This document shows, piece after piece, positions 26,253 through 34,859 of a DNA stretch of 64,000 nucleotides. The notes beneath the pieces were generated by a model. That model was not told where the DNA came from. It saw only the letters and a list, made by a program, of their open reading frames with translations, and searched no databases. The DNA comes from Flavobacterium crocinum (lineage in GTDB: Bacteria > Bacteroidota > Bacteroidia > Flavobacteriales > Flavobacteriaceae). Made by a program: the position numbers and the translations under genes. The stretch covers positions 1,922,001 to 1,986,000 of the forward strand of contig NZ_CP029255.1 of assembly GCF_003122385.1 (NCBI RefSeq), written 5' to 3'. The first letter of the stretch is position 1; each line of letters starts with the position of its first letter.

Positions 26253-27017
26253 ATGCTTTACTCAAAAATAGAAGGCGAAGGAAAACCTTTTGTCATCATG
26301 CACGGATTTCTTGGGATGTCTGATAACTGGAAAACATTAGCAGGACAATATGTCGAGGCAGGATTTCAGGTTCATATTTTAGATTTACGAAATCACGGAC
26401 GCAGTTTTCATTCAGATGAATGGAGTTACGAAGCAATGGTTCAGGATGTATTTGAATATTGTCAGGCAAATAATCTGACCAGAATCGATCTTCTTGGACA
26501 TTCGATGGGAGGAAAAGTTGCCATGTTATTTGCAACGACTCATTCAGAGATTGTAGATAAATTGATTGTAGCAGATATTGGTCCCAGATTCTATAAACAA
26601 CATCATCAGGAAATTTTAGAAGGATTAAATGCTGTCGATTTTTCAATGAAACCAAGTAGAAACGATGTGGAAGAAATAGTCTCGCAATATGTTTCTGATT
26701 TTGGAACACGTCAGTTTTTATTAAAAAATCTTTACTGGAAAGAGCCGGGACAATTGGCTTTCCGATTTTATTTAAATGCCTTCAATAATAATTTGGATGC
26801 GATTGGAAAACCTTTGCCGGAAAATCTCGTTTTTAATAATCCGACTTTATTTATTCGTGGAGGAAATTCGGGTTATATTCAGGATTCAGATTTAGACGGA
26901 ATTCGTAAGCATTTCCCAAATTTTAAATTAGAAACCATTCCAAACGCAGGGCATTGGTTGCATGCAGAAAATCCAAAAATGTTCTTTGAACTGACAACCG
27001 AGTTTTTAAAAGAATAA
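26253..27017 (+). CDS. Alpha/beta hydrolase, YbfF-like esterase
   Basis: A 254-residue alpha/beta hydrolase. The oxyanion loop HGFLGMSDNW, nucleophile elbow GHSMGG (S84), a lid region and the catalytic His in NAGHWLHAENP near the C-terminus are all visible. The pattern DLRNHGRS is typical of YbfF-like acyl hydrolases. The natural substrate is unknown. It follows pdxJ closely, and no signal peptide is present, so it is cytoplasmic. Confidence 0.93.
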   Translation: MLYSKIEGEGKPFVIMHGFLGMSDNWKTLAGQYVEAGFQVHILDLRNHGRSFHSDEWSYEAMVQDVFEYCQANNLTRIDLLGHSMGGKVAMLFATTHSEIVDKLIVADIGPRFYKQHHQEILEGLNAVDFSMKPSRNDVEEIVSQYVSDFGTRQFLLKNLYWKEPGQLAFRFYLNAFNNNLDAIGKPLPENLVFNNPTLFIRGGNSGYIQDSDLDGIRKHFPNFKLETIPNAGHWLHAENPKMFFELTTEFLKE

Positions 27018-27023
27018 TTTTAT

Positions 27024-27108
27024 AGCCACAGATTGAAAGGATTTAAAAAGATTTTTTCTTTCAGATTTATAAAACTGCTAATCTGTGAAAATCTTTTAAT
27101 CTGTGGCA
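27024..27108. repeat. Imperfect palindromic intergenic repeat (GCCACAGATT type)
   Basis: GCCACAGATT-GAAAGGATT at the left is mirrored by AATCTTTTAATCTGTGGC at the right (27091-27108). It sits directly after the hydrolase stop and could also terminate transcription. Similar sequences are frequent in Bacteroidota genomes as I recall. Confidence 0.55.
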
Positions 27109-27181
27109 AGAAAAAATAAATTTCAGTGGTTTGAGAATATAAAAAGTAGTACTTTTAAATAAATTTAAAACCTGAATAATT

Positions 27182-27526
27182 ATGAAATTATTACTTAGAC
27201 TCCTTGTTACTGCTGCCCTTGTTTTGTTGTTGTCTAACATTTTAACCGGAGTGCATGTTACGAGTTTCGGTACAGCTGTAATTGTCGCAGTAGTTTTAGG
27301 ATTGCTGAATGTTTTTATAAAACCAATTTTGGTCATTTTGACGCTACCCGTAACATTTGTTACGCTGGGTTTATTTTTGCTGGTAATCAATGCTGTAATT
27401 ATTTTACTATGTACTAAGATTGTTGGCGGTTTTGCAGTCGATTCGTTCTGGACAGCATTAATTTTCAGTATTATTTTGTCTCTTCTTCAATCTATTACTT
27501 ATAAAATACTAGGAGACGATAAATAA
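27182..27526 (+). CDS. Phage holin family / DUF360-like small membrane protein
   Basis: A 114-residue integral membrane protein with four hydrophobic segments and almost no loops. The stretch VVLGLLNVFIKPILVILTLP is the hallmark of the Phage_holin_4_2 / Mycobacterium YvlD-type family. Despite the family name there is no phage context; in bacteria these are housekeeping membrane proteins of unknown role, often stress-linked (as YvlD in Bacillus). It stands alone between two spacer regions. Confidence 0.87.
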   Translation: MKLLLRLLVTAALVLLLSNILTGVHVTSFGTAVIVAVVLGLLNVFIKPILVILTLPVTFVTLGLFLLVINAVIILLCTKIVGGFAVDSFWTALIFSIILSLLQSITYKILGDDK

Positions 27527-27575
27527 AAACAAATACAGCAGATTAAAACTGCTTCAAATACAATAGATTAAAAAC

Positions 27576-27606
27576 TTGGTTGGGTTGCAAAAATTTTATA
27601 ATTTTG
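27576..27606 (+). promoter_or_regulatory. Promoter of the trigger factor gene
   Basis: TTG at 27576-27578 and TAATTTTG at 27599-27606 are separated by 20 bases, a good match to the Bacteroidota housekeeping promoter. It lies 34 bases before the tig ATG and overlaps a long palindrome. Confidence 0.65.
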
Positions 27607-27614
27607 CAACCCAA
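27580..27614. terminator. 13-bp perfect palindrome overlapping the tig promoter
   Basis: TTGGGTTGCAAAA (27580-27592) and its exact inverse (27602-27614) flank a 9-base loop, followed by TTTTATTAT. It may terminate the upstream membrane-protein transcript or act as an operator on the tig promoter, since it covers the -7 element. Confidence 0.5.
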
Positions 27615-27640
27615 TTTTATTATGTAAATTAAAGAAGAAG

Positions 27641-28963
27641 ATGGATATTAAAAGAGTAGCAATAGACGCTGTTAACGAGACAATTGTGATGAACGTTGTT
27701 CACATGGATTATAAAGGTCAAGTAGCAAAAAGAATTAACGAAAAAATGCCTTTAGCGCAAGTAAAAGGATTTAGAAAAGGCGCTGTGCCTAAAGATCTTG
27801 TTGAAAAACAATACGGAAAAGCTATTAAGCAAGAAGAGATCAAAAAAGTAGTTGATTTGGCTTTAGAGCGTTATATTCAATCTGAAAGATTAAATCTTTT
27901 AGGAACTCCTCTTGCTAAAGTAAACGAAAATTTTAACTGGGATGCTGAAGAATTAACTTTCGAATACGAAATTGGTTTAGTGCCAAACTTCGAAATTGAT
28001 CTTGAAGCTAAAAATAATATCGTGAAATATATCGTTACTGCTGATGATAAATTAATCGACGGACAAGTTGAGCGTATCCAAAAACAATTTGGAAAAGCAG
28101 TTCCTCAAGAAGTGTCTGATGCAAAATCTGACTTAACTGGAACTTTCTCTAACGAAGCAGAAGGAATCAACAATACAACTACAATTGCTGTTGATGCATT
28201 CAGTAAAAAAGCTCAAAAACAATTCACAGGTAAAAAAGTTGGAGATGTTGTTACAGTAAGCACAAAAGGTTTATTTGAAGACGATCACCAATTAATGGAT
28301 TACTTAAAAGTAGGTCACGAAGGTGTTCACGGTTTAGATGTTGAAGTAAACTTTACTATCGAAGCAATCAATGGTTCTGAGCCAGCTGAATTAAACCAGG
28401 AATTGTTCGATAAACTTTTTGGTGAAGGAAAAGTAGCTTCTTTAGAAGATTTAAAAGCTAAAATTAAAGAAGACGCTGAATCTCAATTCGCACAGCAAGC
28501 AGACCAAAAATTATTATTAGACGTTCAGGATTTCTTAATCGAAAACACAAAATTCGATTTACCAGCTGAATTCTTGAAAAAATGGTTGCAAACTGTTGGA
28601 GAGAAAAAATTAACTGCTGAAGAAGCTGAAGTAGAATACGCAAGATCTGAAAAAGGTTTACGTTTCCAATTGATCGAAGGAAAAGCAATGGCTCAAAGTA
28701 ACATTCAAATTACATTTGAAGATTTGAAATCATTTACTTCAGGTGCAATCAGACAGCAAATGGCTCAATTTGGTCAAACAAATCCAACTGACGAAGAAGT
28801 AGAAGGAATTGTAGCTAGAGTTTTATCTAACCAAGAAGAAGTGAAAAGACTTTCTGAGCAGGTTGTAGCGGCTAAATTGTTAGATTTATTCAAAGAGAAA
28901 GCAAATCCAACAACTAAAGAAGTTACTTACGAAGAATTTATTGCTGCGTCTTACGGAGAATAA
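27641..28963 (+). CDS. tig: Trigger factor, ribosome-associated chaperone
   Basis: A 440-residue ribosome-bound chaperone. The N-terminal domain carries the ribosome-docking signature VKGFRKGAVP (about residues 40-50). The middle region (about 150-240) occupies the PPIase position, with the HEGVHGLDVEVNFTIEAI end of an FKBP-like fold but a divergent core, as usual in this phylum. The C-terminal helical arms follow. It lies upstream of clpP and clpX, the same order as in E. coli, though separated from clpP here by a terminator and a repeat element. Confidence 0.95.
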   Translation: MDIKRVAIDAVNETIVMNVVHMDYKGQVAKRINEKMPLAQVKGFRKGAVPKDLVEKQYGKAIKQEEIKKVVDLALERYIQSERLNLLGTPLAKVNENFNWDAEELTFEYEIGLVPNFEIDLEAKNNIVKYIVTADDKLIDGQVERIQKQFGKAVPQEVSDAKSDLTGTFSNEAEGINNTTTIAVDAFSKKAQKQFTGKKVGDVVTVSTKGLFEDDHQLMDYLKVGHEGVHGLDVEVNFTIEAINGSEPAELNQELFDKLFGEGKVASLEDLKAKIKEDAESQFAQQADQKLLLDVQDFLIENTKFDLPAEFLKKWLQTVGEKKLTAEEAEVEYARSEKGLRFQLIEGKAMAQSNIQITFEDLKSFTSGAIRQQMAQFGQTNPTDEEVEGIVARVLSNQEEVKRLSEQVVAAKLLDLFKEKANPTTKEVTYEEFIAASYGE

Positions 28964-28987
28964 TTTCTAGAGATACATTATATATGG

Positions 28988-29024
28988 GAGCGTCAGGATT
29001 TTTTTCCTGACGCTCTTTTGTTTT
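28988..29024 (+). terminator. Strong intrinsic terminator after tig
   Basis: GAGCGTCAGGA-TTTTTT-TCCTGACGCTC forms an 11-bp perfect stem followed by TTTTGTTTT, 25 bases after the tig stop. Confidence 0.95.
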
Positions 29025-29048
29025 AATTAATTTTTGATTACTTTTCAG

Positions 29049-29192
29049 GAGCTAATCCAGCTATCCGTTTCAAGTTTTTTTACGGCTGCCTTTTTTTGTT
29101 GGTAAAAAAAGAGCTTCCGTTGGTCGCTTTTTTTTACCAACAAAAAATAGTTGCCATTTCAAAAAGCTTTCCACTGCTATCTGGGCTATCTA
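29049..29192. repeat. Palindromic intergenic element with 19-bp perfect inverted repeat
   Basis: Outer parts read AGCTAATCCAGCTATCCG at the left and CTGCTATCTGGGCT at the right; the core has a 19-bp exact inverted repeat (29092-29110 and 29129-29147, GTTGGTAAAAAAAG type). The outer motifs are related, inverted, to the element at 32247-32318, so both look like one dispersed family. Confidence 0.7.
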
Positions 29193-29361
29193 AGAAGCAG
29201 GTTGAAAACTTGAAACTTGACCCGAGGCTGAAAGCCGAATTGGCGAAGCAAACAAAATTAAACCTGAGACAAAAAATAAGACAAATTGACATCCTTTAGA
29301 AAGAGGTACAACCTTTGATGAAAGAATATATTATAAACGTAAAACTTAGAACACTTAAAAT

Positions 29362-30036
29362 ATGAACTACGGTAAAGAATTCAAAAAATTTGCTACAAAG
29401 CACCAAGGAGTAAACGCAATGTATTACGATAAAATCGTAGCTGCAATGACACCAACAAACATGACTCCATATATTATCGAAGAACGTCAGTTGAATATTT
29501 CTCAATTAGATGTGTTCTCAAGATTAATGATGGACAGAATTATCTTTTTAGGAACTGGTATCGACGATCAAATCGCGAATATCGTTCAGGCACAATTATT
29601 ATTTTTAGAAAGTGCTGATGCTTCAAAAGATATCCAGATTTACTTAAACTCTCCGGGAGGAAGCGTTTATGCAGGTTTAGGAATCTATGACACGATGCAG
29701 TACATCAAACCAGATGTAGCTACGATCTGTACAGGAATGGCGGCTTCTATGGGAGCAGTTTTATTATGTGCAGGAGCAGCAGGAAAACGTTCTGCATTGC
29801 CTCACTCAAGAGTAATGATTCACCAGCCATCTGGAGGAGCGCAAGGTGTTGCTACAGATATGGAAATCAACTTACGCGAAATGTTGAAATTGAAAGATGA
29901 GTTATACAACATTATCTCTCATCATTCAGGACAGACTTTCGAAAGAGTTCATAAAGACAGTGAGCGTGATTACTGGATGAAAGCTGACGAAGCTAAAGAA
30001 TACGGAATGATCGACGAAGTATTAAGAAGAGGATAA
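29362..30036 (+). CDS. clpP: ATP-dependent Clp protease proteolytic subunit
   Basis: ClpP forms the double heptameric chamber that degrades proteins fed by ClpX. The 224-residue protein has the catalytic triad S129 (TGMAASMGA), H154 (RVMIHQP) and D203 (ERDYWM), and the conserved NSPGGSVYAG. The N-terminal ~30 residues are a longer propeptide-like extension than in E. coli. It precedes clpX by 189 bases, and that gap has its own -7-like element. Confidence 0.97.
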   Translation: MNYGKEFKKFATKHQGVNAMYYDKIVAAMTPTNMTPYIIEERQLNISQLDVFSRLMMDRIIFLGTGIDDQIANIVQAQLLFLESADASKDIQIYLNSPGGSVYAGLGIYDTMQYIKPDVATICTGMAASMGAVLLCAGAAGKRSALPHSRVMIHQPSGGAQGVATDMEINLREMLKLKDELYNIISHHSGQTFERVHKDSERDYWMKADEAKEYGMIDEVLRRG

Positions 30037-30194
30037 TTTATTTAAAAAGATTCTAAGTTGCTGAGATATTATCCCGATAGCTATCAGGACTAAGTATTTC
30101 TTCTTAACTTTAAAATCAAACAAAAAATAAAGGTTTAAGCTGCAAAGGATTAAGTTTTTAAGTTTTTATTAAATTAAAAAGCTTAGAAACTTAG

Positions 30195-30202
30195 TATCTT
30201 TG
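30195..30202 (+). promoter_or_regulatory. Candidate -7 element for clpX
   Basis: TATCTTTG matches TAnnTTTG, 23 bases before the clpX ATG. No clear TTG at the expected distance. The preceding 150 bases contain direct repeats of the type AAGTT/AGCTTAG but no gene. Confidence 0.45.
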
Positions 30203-30225
30203 CAGCTTAGTAACTTAAATAAAGA

Positions 30226-31458
30226 ATGGCAAAAGTAGTATTAGAATGTTCGTTTTGTGGAAGAAAGAAGCCAGAAACTAATTTATTGATTGCTGGAATC
30301 AATGCGCATATCTGTGATAAGTGTATTGAGCAGGCACACGGAATTGTATTAGAAGAATTAAAATCCAGTGGAAGCGCAAAACATATTGGGGACTTAATTT
30401 TAAAGAAACCAAAAGAAATTAGAGCTTTCTTAGATCAATATGTAATTGGTCAGGACCAGACTAAAAAAGTGATGTCGGTTGCGGTTTACAATCACTACAA
30501 ACGTTTAATGCAACAGCAATTGGATGATGAAGTAGAGATTGAAAAAAGTAACATCATCATGGTGGGTCAAACCGGAACCGGAAAAACATTGGTGGCAAAA
30601 ACAATTGCAAAAATGTTAGACGTTCCTTTGGCTATTGTTGATGCAACTGTATTGACAGAAGCCGGATATGTTGGAGAAGATGTTGAAAGTATTTTGACTC
30701 GTTTGCTTCAGGCTGCTGATTATGATGTAGCGAAAGCAGAAAGAGGAATTGTATTTATTGACGAAATTGATAAAATTGCCCGTAAGAGTGACAATCCTTC
30801 TATAACGCGTGATGTTTCTGGAGAAGGAGTACAGCAGGCATTATTGAAATTGTTAGAAGGAACTGTTGTAAACGTACCACCAAAAGGAGGACGTAAACAC
30901 CCGGATCAAAAGTTTGTTGAGGTAAATACTCAAAATATATTATTTATTGCAGGAGGAGCTTTTGATGGAGTAGAACGTATTATTTCGAAACGTTTAAACC
31001 GTCAGGCAGTGGGTTATTCGACTTCTAAAAATGTAGATAATATCGATAAAGACAATTTACTGCAATATATCATTCCAAAAGATATTAAAGACTTTGGTTT
31101 GATTCCGGAGATTATTGGTCGTCTGCCAGTTTTAACGCACATGGATCCTTTGGATAAAGAAACACTTCGTGCCATTTTAACTCAGCCTAAAAATGCATTG
31201 GTAAAACAATATCAGAAATTATTTTTAATGGATGATGTTGAACTTGCTATTACAGATGAGGCTTTAGATTTTATTGTAGATAAAGCTTTAGAATACAAAT
31301 TAGGTGCTCGTGGATTGCGTTCTTTATGTGAAGCTATCTTAACAGATGCCATGTACGAACTGCCAACGTCTGATGACACAGCTTTAACAATTGATAAAGA
31401 ATACGCAGAACATACTTTAAGTAAAAACTTATTGAAACGTATGGAAATTGCTTCTTAA
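30226..31458 (+). CDS. clpX: ATP-dependent Clp protease ATP-binding subunit ClpX
   Basis: ClpX unfolds tagged proteins and passes them to ClpP. The N-terminal zinc-binding domain has C8, C11, C30 and C33; the AAA+ core has Walker A GQTGTGKT, Walker B FIDEIDK, the pore loop region [10 protein letters not shown] and sensor-2 GARGLRS. Length 410 is typical. An intrinsic terminator follows. Confidence 0.98.
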   Translation: MAKVVLECSFCGRKKPETNLLIAGINAHICDKCIEQAHGIVLEELKSSGSAKHIGDLILKKPKEIRAFLDQYVIGQDQTKKVMSVAVYNHYKRLMQQQLDDEVEIEKSNIIMVGQTGTGKTLVAKTIAKMLDVPLAIVDATVLTEAGYVGEDVESILTRLLQAADYDVAKAERGIVFIDEIDKIARKSDNPSITRDVSGEGVQQALLKLLEGTVVNVPPKGGRKHPDQKFVEVNTQNILFIAGGAFDGVERIISKRLNRQAVGYSTSKNVDNIDKDNLLQYIIPKDIKDFGLIPEIIGRLPVLTHMDPLDKETLRAILTQPKNALVKQYQKLFLMDDVELAITDEALDFIVDKALEYKLGARGLRSLCEAILTDAMYELPTSDDTALTIDKEYAEHTLSKNLLKRMEIAS

Positions 31459-31477
31459 TTTTTAAAAATATATTTCT

Positions 31478-31510
31478 AAAACCTGTTCAATTTTTGAGCA
31501 GGTTTTTTTT
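31478..31510 (+). terminator. Intrinsic terminator after clpX
   Basis: AAACCTGTTCA-ATTTT-TGAGCAGGTTT with one mismatch is followed by a run of T. Confidence 0.9.
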
Positions 31511-31559
31511 ATGCTTTTTAATCAAGTTTTTCATTGCAGATTTTATGTAAATTGTCATC

Positions 31560-32213
31560 ATGAAAAATATGATTTTTGCCCTTGGTTTAGCTTTAATTTT
31601 ATCTTGTAATCAAAAAGATAAAAAGGAAATAGCGGTTTCTAAAAATGAACATAAAATAGAAACAATAATACAAAAGAAGTCTCTGGTTGAAATCAACTAC
31701 AATAATTATTATAAAGAAGCAGCACAATACTGCAAAGAAAATAACCTCAATCAAAACAAATTTATATTGATTGATTTAGGATTGCATTCTGGCTTAAAAC
31801 GATTTTTTGTTTACGATTTTAAAAAGAAAGAGATTTCGAAATCCTATTTGGTAAGTCACGGTTGTGGCGATAATCAATGGGGAAGAACTTCTTCTAAAGA
31901 GAAACCGCAAATAAGCAACGAATTTGATTCGCATTGTTCTTCGCTTGGGAAATATGTTATTCTGGATCGAGGTGTTAGTCAATGGGGAATAAAAATAAAT
32001 TATATTTTGCAGGGAAAGGATAAAACCAATTCCAATGCCCGAAGCCGTGCCATCGTTTTGCATTCCTGGGAAGCGGTTTCGGATAATGAAGTTTATCCGG
32101 AAGGAACACCGGAAGGCTGGGGTTGTCCGGCAGTTTCCAACGAAAGCATGAAAGAAATTGACGAGCTTTTGCAAACGAATAAAAAAGTCTTAATGTGGAT
32201 TATTAAATCCTGA
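31560..32213 (+). CDS. L,D-transpeptidase catalytic domain lipoprotein (YkuD_2 type)
   Basis: A 217-residue exported lipoprotein (lipobox LILSC, Cys16) with a murein L,D-transpeptidase catalytic domain of the YkuD_2 family. Visible are VSHGCG (100-103), the SHCSSLG segment, H168 (IVLHSWE) and GWGCPAVS with the likely catalytic C189. Such enzymes form or exchange 3-3 peptidoglycan cross-links or attach proteins; the exact reaction of this subfamily is not established. It stands alone, with a dispersed repeat downstream. Confidence 0.88.
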   Translation: MKNMIFALGLALILSCNQKDKKEIAVSKNEHKIETIIQKKSLVEINYNNYYKEAAQYCKENNLNQNKFILIDLGLHSGLKRFFVYDFKKKEISKSYLVSHGCGDNQWGRTSSKEKPQISNEFDSHCSSLGKYVILDRGVSQWGIKINYILQGKDKTNSNARSRAIVLHSWEAVSDNEVYPEGTPEGWGCPAVSNESMKEIDELLQTNKKVLMWIIKS

Positions 32214-32246
32214 TTTTTTCGAACTTATGAAATTAGAACTTTCTAA

Positions 32247-32318
32247 TTAGCCCTGATCGAAACGGTATCCTTTTACTGCGGGGTTCGCAGTAAAAGATAT
32301 AGTGTAGAGCAGGACTAA
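32247..32318. repeat. Palindromic intergenic element, TAGCCCTGATCGAAACGG type
   Basis: An 11-bp exact inverted repeat CTTTTACTGCG (32270-32280 / 32286-32296) is framed by AGCCCTGATCGAAACGG and ATATAGTGTAGAGCAGGAC. The frame sequences match an abundant flavobacterial intergenic repeat as I recall it. It lies between convergent genes and could terminate both. Confidence 0.75.
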
Positions 32319-32355
32319 AGGTGCTTTTGAAAACGAATCGATCTGCTCCTGAAAA

Positions 32356-33321
32356 TTACTGAACTCTAAATTTTTCTCTATATTCAATTGGTTTCATACC
32401 AACCATTTTATAAAATACTTTTCTAAAGGCTTTTGGGTCGTTGTAACCCGTTTTTTCAATAATTTCTGAAATCGAAAGCTGTGTTTGTTCCAGGTATTTT
32501 TTAGAGCTTTCTACTCTTATATTCTGAAGGTATTCAATTGGCGGAATTCCCGTGACTTGTTTAAAACGACGTGTCATGTTTCTGGAGCTGGTTGGAATGT
32601 CTTTAGTAATTTCTTCCAGTTTTTCGATAGTGTGATACTGACTTTCTATTTTTTGCTGTAACATAGCAACCAAAGTGTCATTGTGTAAATGATTAGGTCT
32701 GAAAGTGCTGAAATAACTTTGTTTGTACCGGTTTAAATCGATAGAAAAGATCTTGGCAATTTTAACTGCCATTTCGTTACCGCAGAATTTCTGAACCAGA
32801 AGAATCAATAAATGAAAAGTTGAGGTCGAACCGCCGCTAGTGTACAGGCTTCCGTCGGCAGTCAAAGTTTCGTCGGGTTTTAGTTTTACCATCGGAAAAG
32901 CTTTGGTGAAAGCGCTGCAGGCATCAACGTGTGTTGTGGCGAGTTTTTCGTTTAATAAACCGGAAGCGGCAAACAAAAATGCTCCTGTACAGAAACTTGC
33001 TAACTCAGCTCCGGCCCGATGCTGTTTTTGCAGCCACGGAATGAAATTTCTGTTCTTTTTTATCATTTCGCTCATGTTGTCGGTCGTAAAGGCTGGAATC
33101 AAAATGAGGTCTAAAATACTGTCTGAATTTTCAATAGAATGGCTTTCGTACCCAAATAAATTTCCCTGATCGGGTTGTTCTTTGGATTGAAAAATCATGA
33201 TTTCGAATGGTTTTTCTGTAGGCGGACTCAATTTGTTTGCCGTTTCAAATACTTCCAGAATGGCAGCAATACTTAACAATTTGTAGTCGTGAGGTACTAT
33301 TAATCCTAGTTTCTTGCTCAT
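32356..33321 (-). CDS. GlxA-type AraC-family transcriptional regulator
   Basis: A 321-residue regulator with an N-terminal DJ-1/PfpI-like domain (about 1-185, with the nucleophile-elbow-like ELASFCTGAFLFAASG) and a C-terminal AraC helix-turn-helix pair (about 220-320, ISEIIEKTGYNDPKAFRKVFYK). I chose the ATG at 33321 (MSKKLGLIVPHDY), which begins the first strand of the DJ-1 fold; 33357 would add 12 residues. It is divergent from a VOC/SRPBCC cassette and may control it, but that is inference. Confidence 0.93.
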   Translation of the reverse strand: MSKKLGLIVPHDYKLLSIAAILEVFETANKLSPPTEKPFEIMIFQSKEQPDQGNLFGYESHSIENSDSILDLILIPAFTTDNMSEMIKKNRNFIPWLQKQHRAGAELASFCTGAFLFAASGLLNEKLATTHVDACSAFTKAFPMVKLKPDETLTADGSLYTSGGSTSTFHLLILLVQKFCGNEMAVKIAKIFSIDLNRYKQSYFSTFRPNHLHNDTLVAMLQQKIESQYHTIEKLEEITKDIPTSSRNMTRRFKQVTGIPPIEYLQNIRVESSKKYLEQTQLSISEIIEKTGYNDPKAFRKVFYKMVGMKPIEYREKFRVQ

Positions 33322-33427
33322 GATTTTTGTGGTTTTTGAAAATTCAGTTCCAGGCAAAAATACGCATTTTGTCTCAAATGCCCCTAAAAATGACTTTTAT
33401 TGACATTTTAAACTAATCTTAAAAAAT

Positions 33428-33435
33428 TAAATTTG
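33428..33435 (+). promoter_or_regulatory. Candidate -7 element for the VOC/SRPBCC cassette
   Basis: TAAATTTG (TAnnTTTG) lies 27 bases before the first VOC start. The nearest upstream TTG (33400) is 25 bases away, a bit far. Confidence 0.45.
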
Positions 33436-33462
33436 TTTTAATTAATTCGTAATTTTATAAAG

Positions 33463-33873
33463 ATGAAAACAAAAATCTTCTTAAATCTTGCCGTAAAAGA
33501 TTTAAACAAAGCAGTTACTTTTTATAATGAACTTGGTTTTTCGACCAACCGACAATTCACAAATGAAAAGGGAGCTTGCATTGTTATTGATGAAAATATA
33601 TTTGTAATGCTTTTGGTAGAGGAGTTTTATAAAACTTTTACCAAGAAGGAACTTTGCGATCCTACAAAATCCAGTGAGGTTCTTACTGCTATTTCTGTGG
33701 ATTCACGTGAGGAGGTAGATGCAATGATGGAGAAAGCAATTAAAGCAGGCGGAACAGATTATATGCAGTCACAAGATTATGGATGGATGTATCAGAAAAC
33801 ATTTTTAGATATAGACGGACATCATTGGGAAGTTTTTTATATGGATGAAAGTCAGGTTCCTCAAAATATGTAA
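33463..33873 (+). CDS. VOC-family protein (glyoxalase/bleomycin-resistance fold), copy 1
   Basis: A 136-residue VOC-fold protein. It starts MKTKIFLNLAVKDLNKAVTFY, with paired beta-alpha-beta modules and the ending FLDIDGHHWEVFYMD, where the His and Glu near the end often bind metal in this superfamily. It is a paralogue of the protein at 34447-34857 (same length, same end pattern). Substrate unknown. First gene of an alternating VOC/SRPBCC series. Confidence 0.9.
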   Translation: MKTKIFLNLAVKDLNKAVTFYNELGFSTNRQFTNEKGACIVIDENIFVMLLVEEFYKTFTKKELCDPTKSSEVLTAISVDSREEVDAMMEKAIKAGGTDYMQSQDYGWMYQKTFLDIDGHHWEVFYMDESQVPQNM

Positions 33874-33922
33874 TCCATTAAGAAAGTAAAGTTCTTGAGA
33901 TATAAATTTTAATAACACTAAA

Positions 33923-34327
33923 ATGATAACAGTACAAACAACAGTAAAGAATACAATAGACAAAGTTTGGGAATTTTGGAATCAGCCTGAACATATTACA
34001 AAATGGGCATTTGCTTCTCCGGAATGGCATTCGCCCCGAGCAGAAAACGATTTAAAAGAAGGAGGGAAATTCTCAACAACGATGGCTGCTAAAGACGGAA
34101 GTATGAGTTTTGATTTTGTTGGAGAATATACTTTGGTGAAAGAAAATCAAGCCATCAATTATACAATGGGTGACGGAAGAAAAACCGAAATTACTTTTAA
34201 AGAAATTCCTGAAGGTGTTGAAATAATTGAAAAATTTGATCCGGAATCGCAAAATCCTGAAGAAATGCAACGTGGCGGATGGCAGGCTATTTTGGATAAT
34301 TTTAAAAATTACGCAGAAAATAATTGA
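33923..34327 (+). CDS. SRPBCC-family (AHSA1-like) protein, copy 1
   Basis: A 134-residue START-like hydrophobic-cavity protein: TTVKNTIDKVWEFWNQPEHITKWAFASPEWH at the N-terminus and GGWQAILDNFKNYAENN at the C-terminus are classic for the AHSA1/polyketide-cyclase-like group. Members bind small hydrophobic ligands or act in stress responses; the substrate is not predictable. It follows the VOC gene by 49 bases. Confidence 0.9.
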   Translation: MITVQTTVKNTIDKVWEFWNQPEHITKWAFASPEWHSPRAENDLKEGGKFSTTMAAKDGSMSFDFVGEYTLVKENQAINYTMGDGRKTEITFKEIPEGVEIIEKFDPESQNPEEMQRGGWQAILDNFKNYAENN

Positions 34328-34446
34328 TTTTTTTTTGCAGGTTCAAAGTGAAGGCTCAAAGGTGCAGAGCTACTTAAAATAACTTATTTCTATTCTATGG
34401 TTTAAAAAAGAATAACTATCTAACTAACTCAAAAAAAACAAAAAAG

Positions 34447-34857
34447 ATGACAAAACAAATATGGTTAAACCTGCCTGTGAAGGACGTGGCAAAAGCGAAA
34501 GATTTTTTCTGGAAAATTGGATTTTCGTTTAATGAGCAACACGATACACCAAGTTCGACTTGTATGGTTGTAGGCGAAAATAATTTCGTGATAATGCTTT
34601 TTGAAGAAATGTTGTTTTCAAGCTTTTCTCAAAATGGAGTTATTGATACGAAATCCGGTTCTGAAGTTCTGATTTCGATCGATGCAGAAAGCAGGGAAGA
34701 AGTAGACGAATTGGCCGAAAAAGTAAAAGAAGCGGGCGGAACTGTTTTTGCTCCTCCGGCAGAAAGTCAAGGCTGGATGTACGGCTGTGGTTTTGCCGAT
34801 TTGGATGGTCATCGCTGGAATGTTTTATTTATGGACTTTAGTAAATTACCTCATTAA
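34447..34857 (+). CDS. VOC-family protein, copy 2
   Basis: A 136-residue VOC-fold protein, paralogous to copy 1: MTKQIWLNLPVKDVAKAKDFF start, ESREEVDELAEKVKEAGG helix, GCGFADLDGHRWNVLFMD end. No signal peptide. The next gene starts two bases after its stop, so they are cotranscribed. Confidence 0.9.
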   Translation: MTKQIWLNLPVKDVAKAKDFFWKIGFSFNEQHDTPSSTCMVVGENNFVIMLFEEMLFSSFSQNGVIDTKSGSEVLISIDAESREEVDELAEKVKEAGGTVFAPPAESQGWMYGCGFADLDGHRWNVLFMDFSKLPH

Positions 34858-34859
34858 AA

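Larger units (their letters stand above)
28964..29361. other. 398-base spacer between tig and clpP
   Basis: It holds the tig terminator, one large palindromic repeat and then an A/T-rich leader for clpP. Reading frames through it (29096-29299) pass through the repeat arms and have no coding character. Confidence 0.7.

Noticed and set aside
27182..27526. Phage remnant because of the holin family name
   Set aside because: The family is a common chromosomal membrane protein group; no other phage genes surround it.
29096..29299. 67-residue plus-strand frame between tig and clpP
   Set aside because: It starts with TTG inside the arm of a palindromic repeat and runs through its loop; no coding features.
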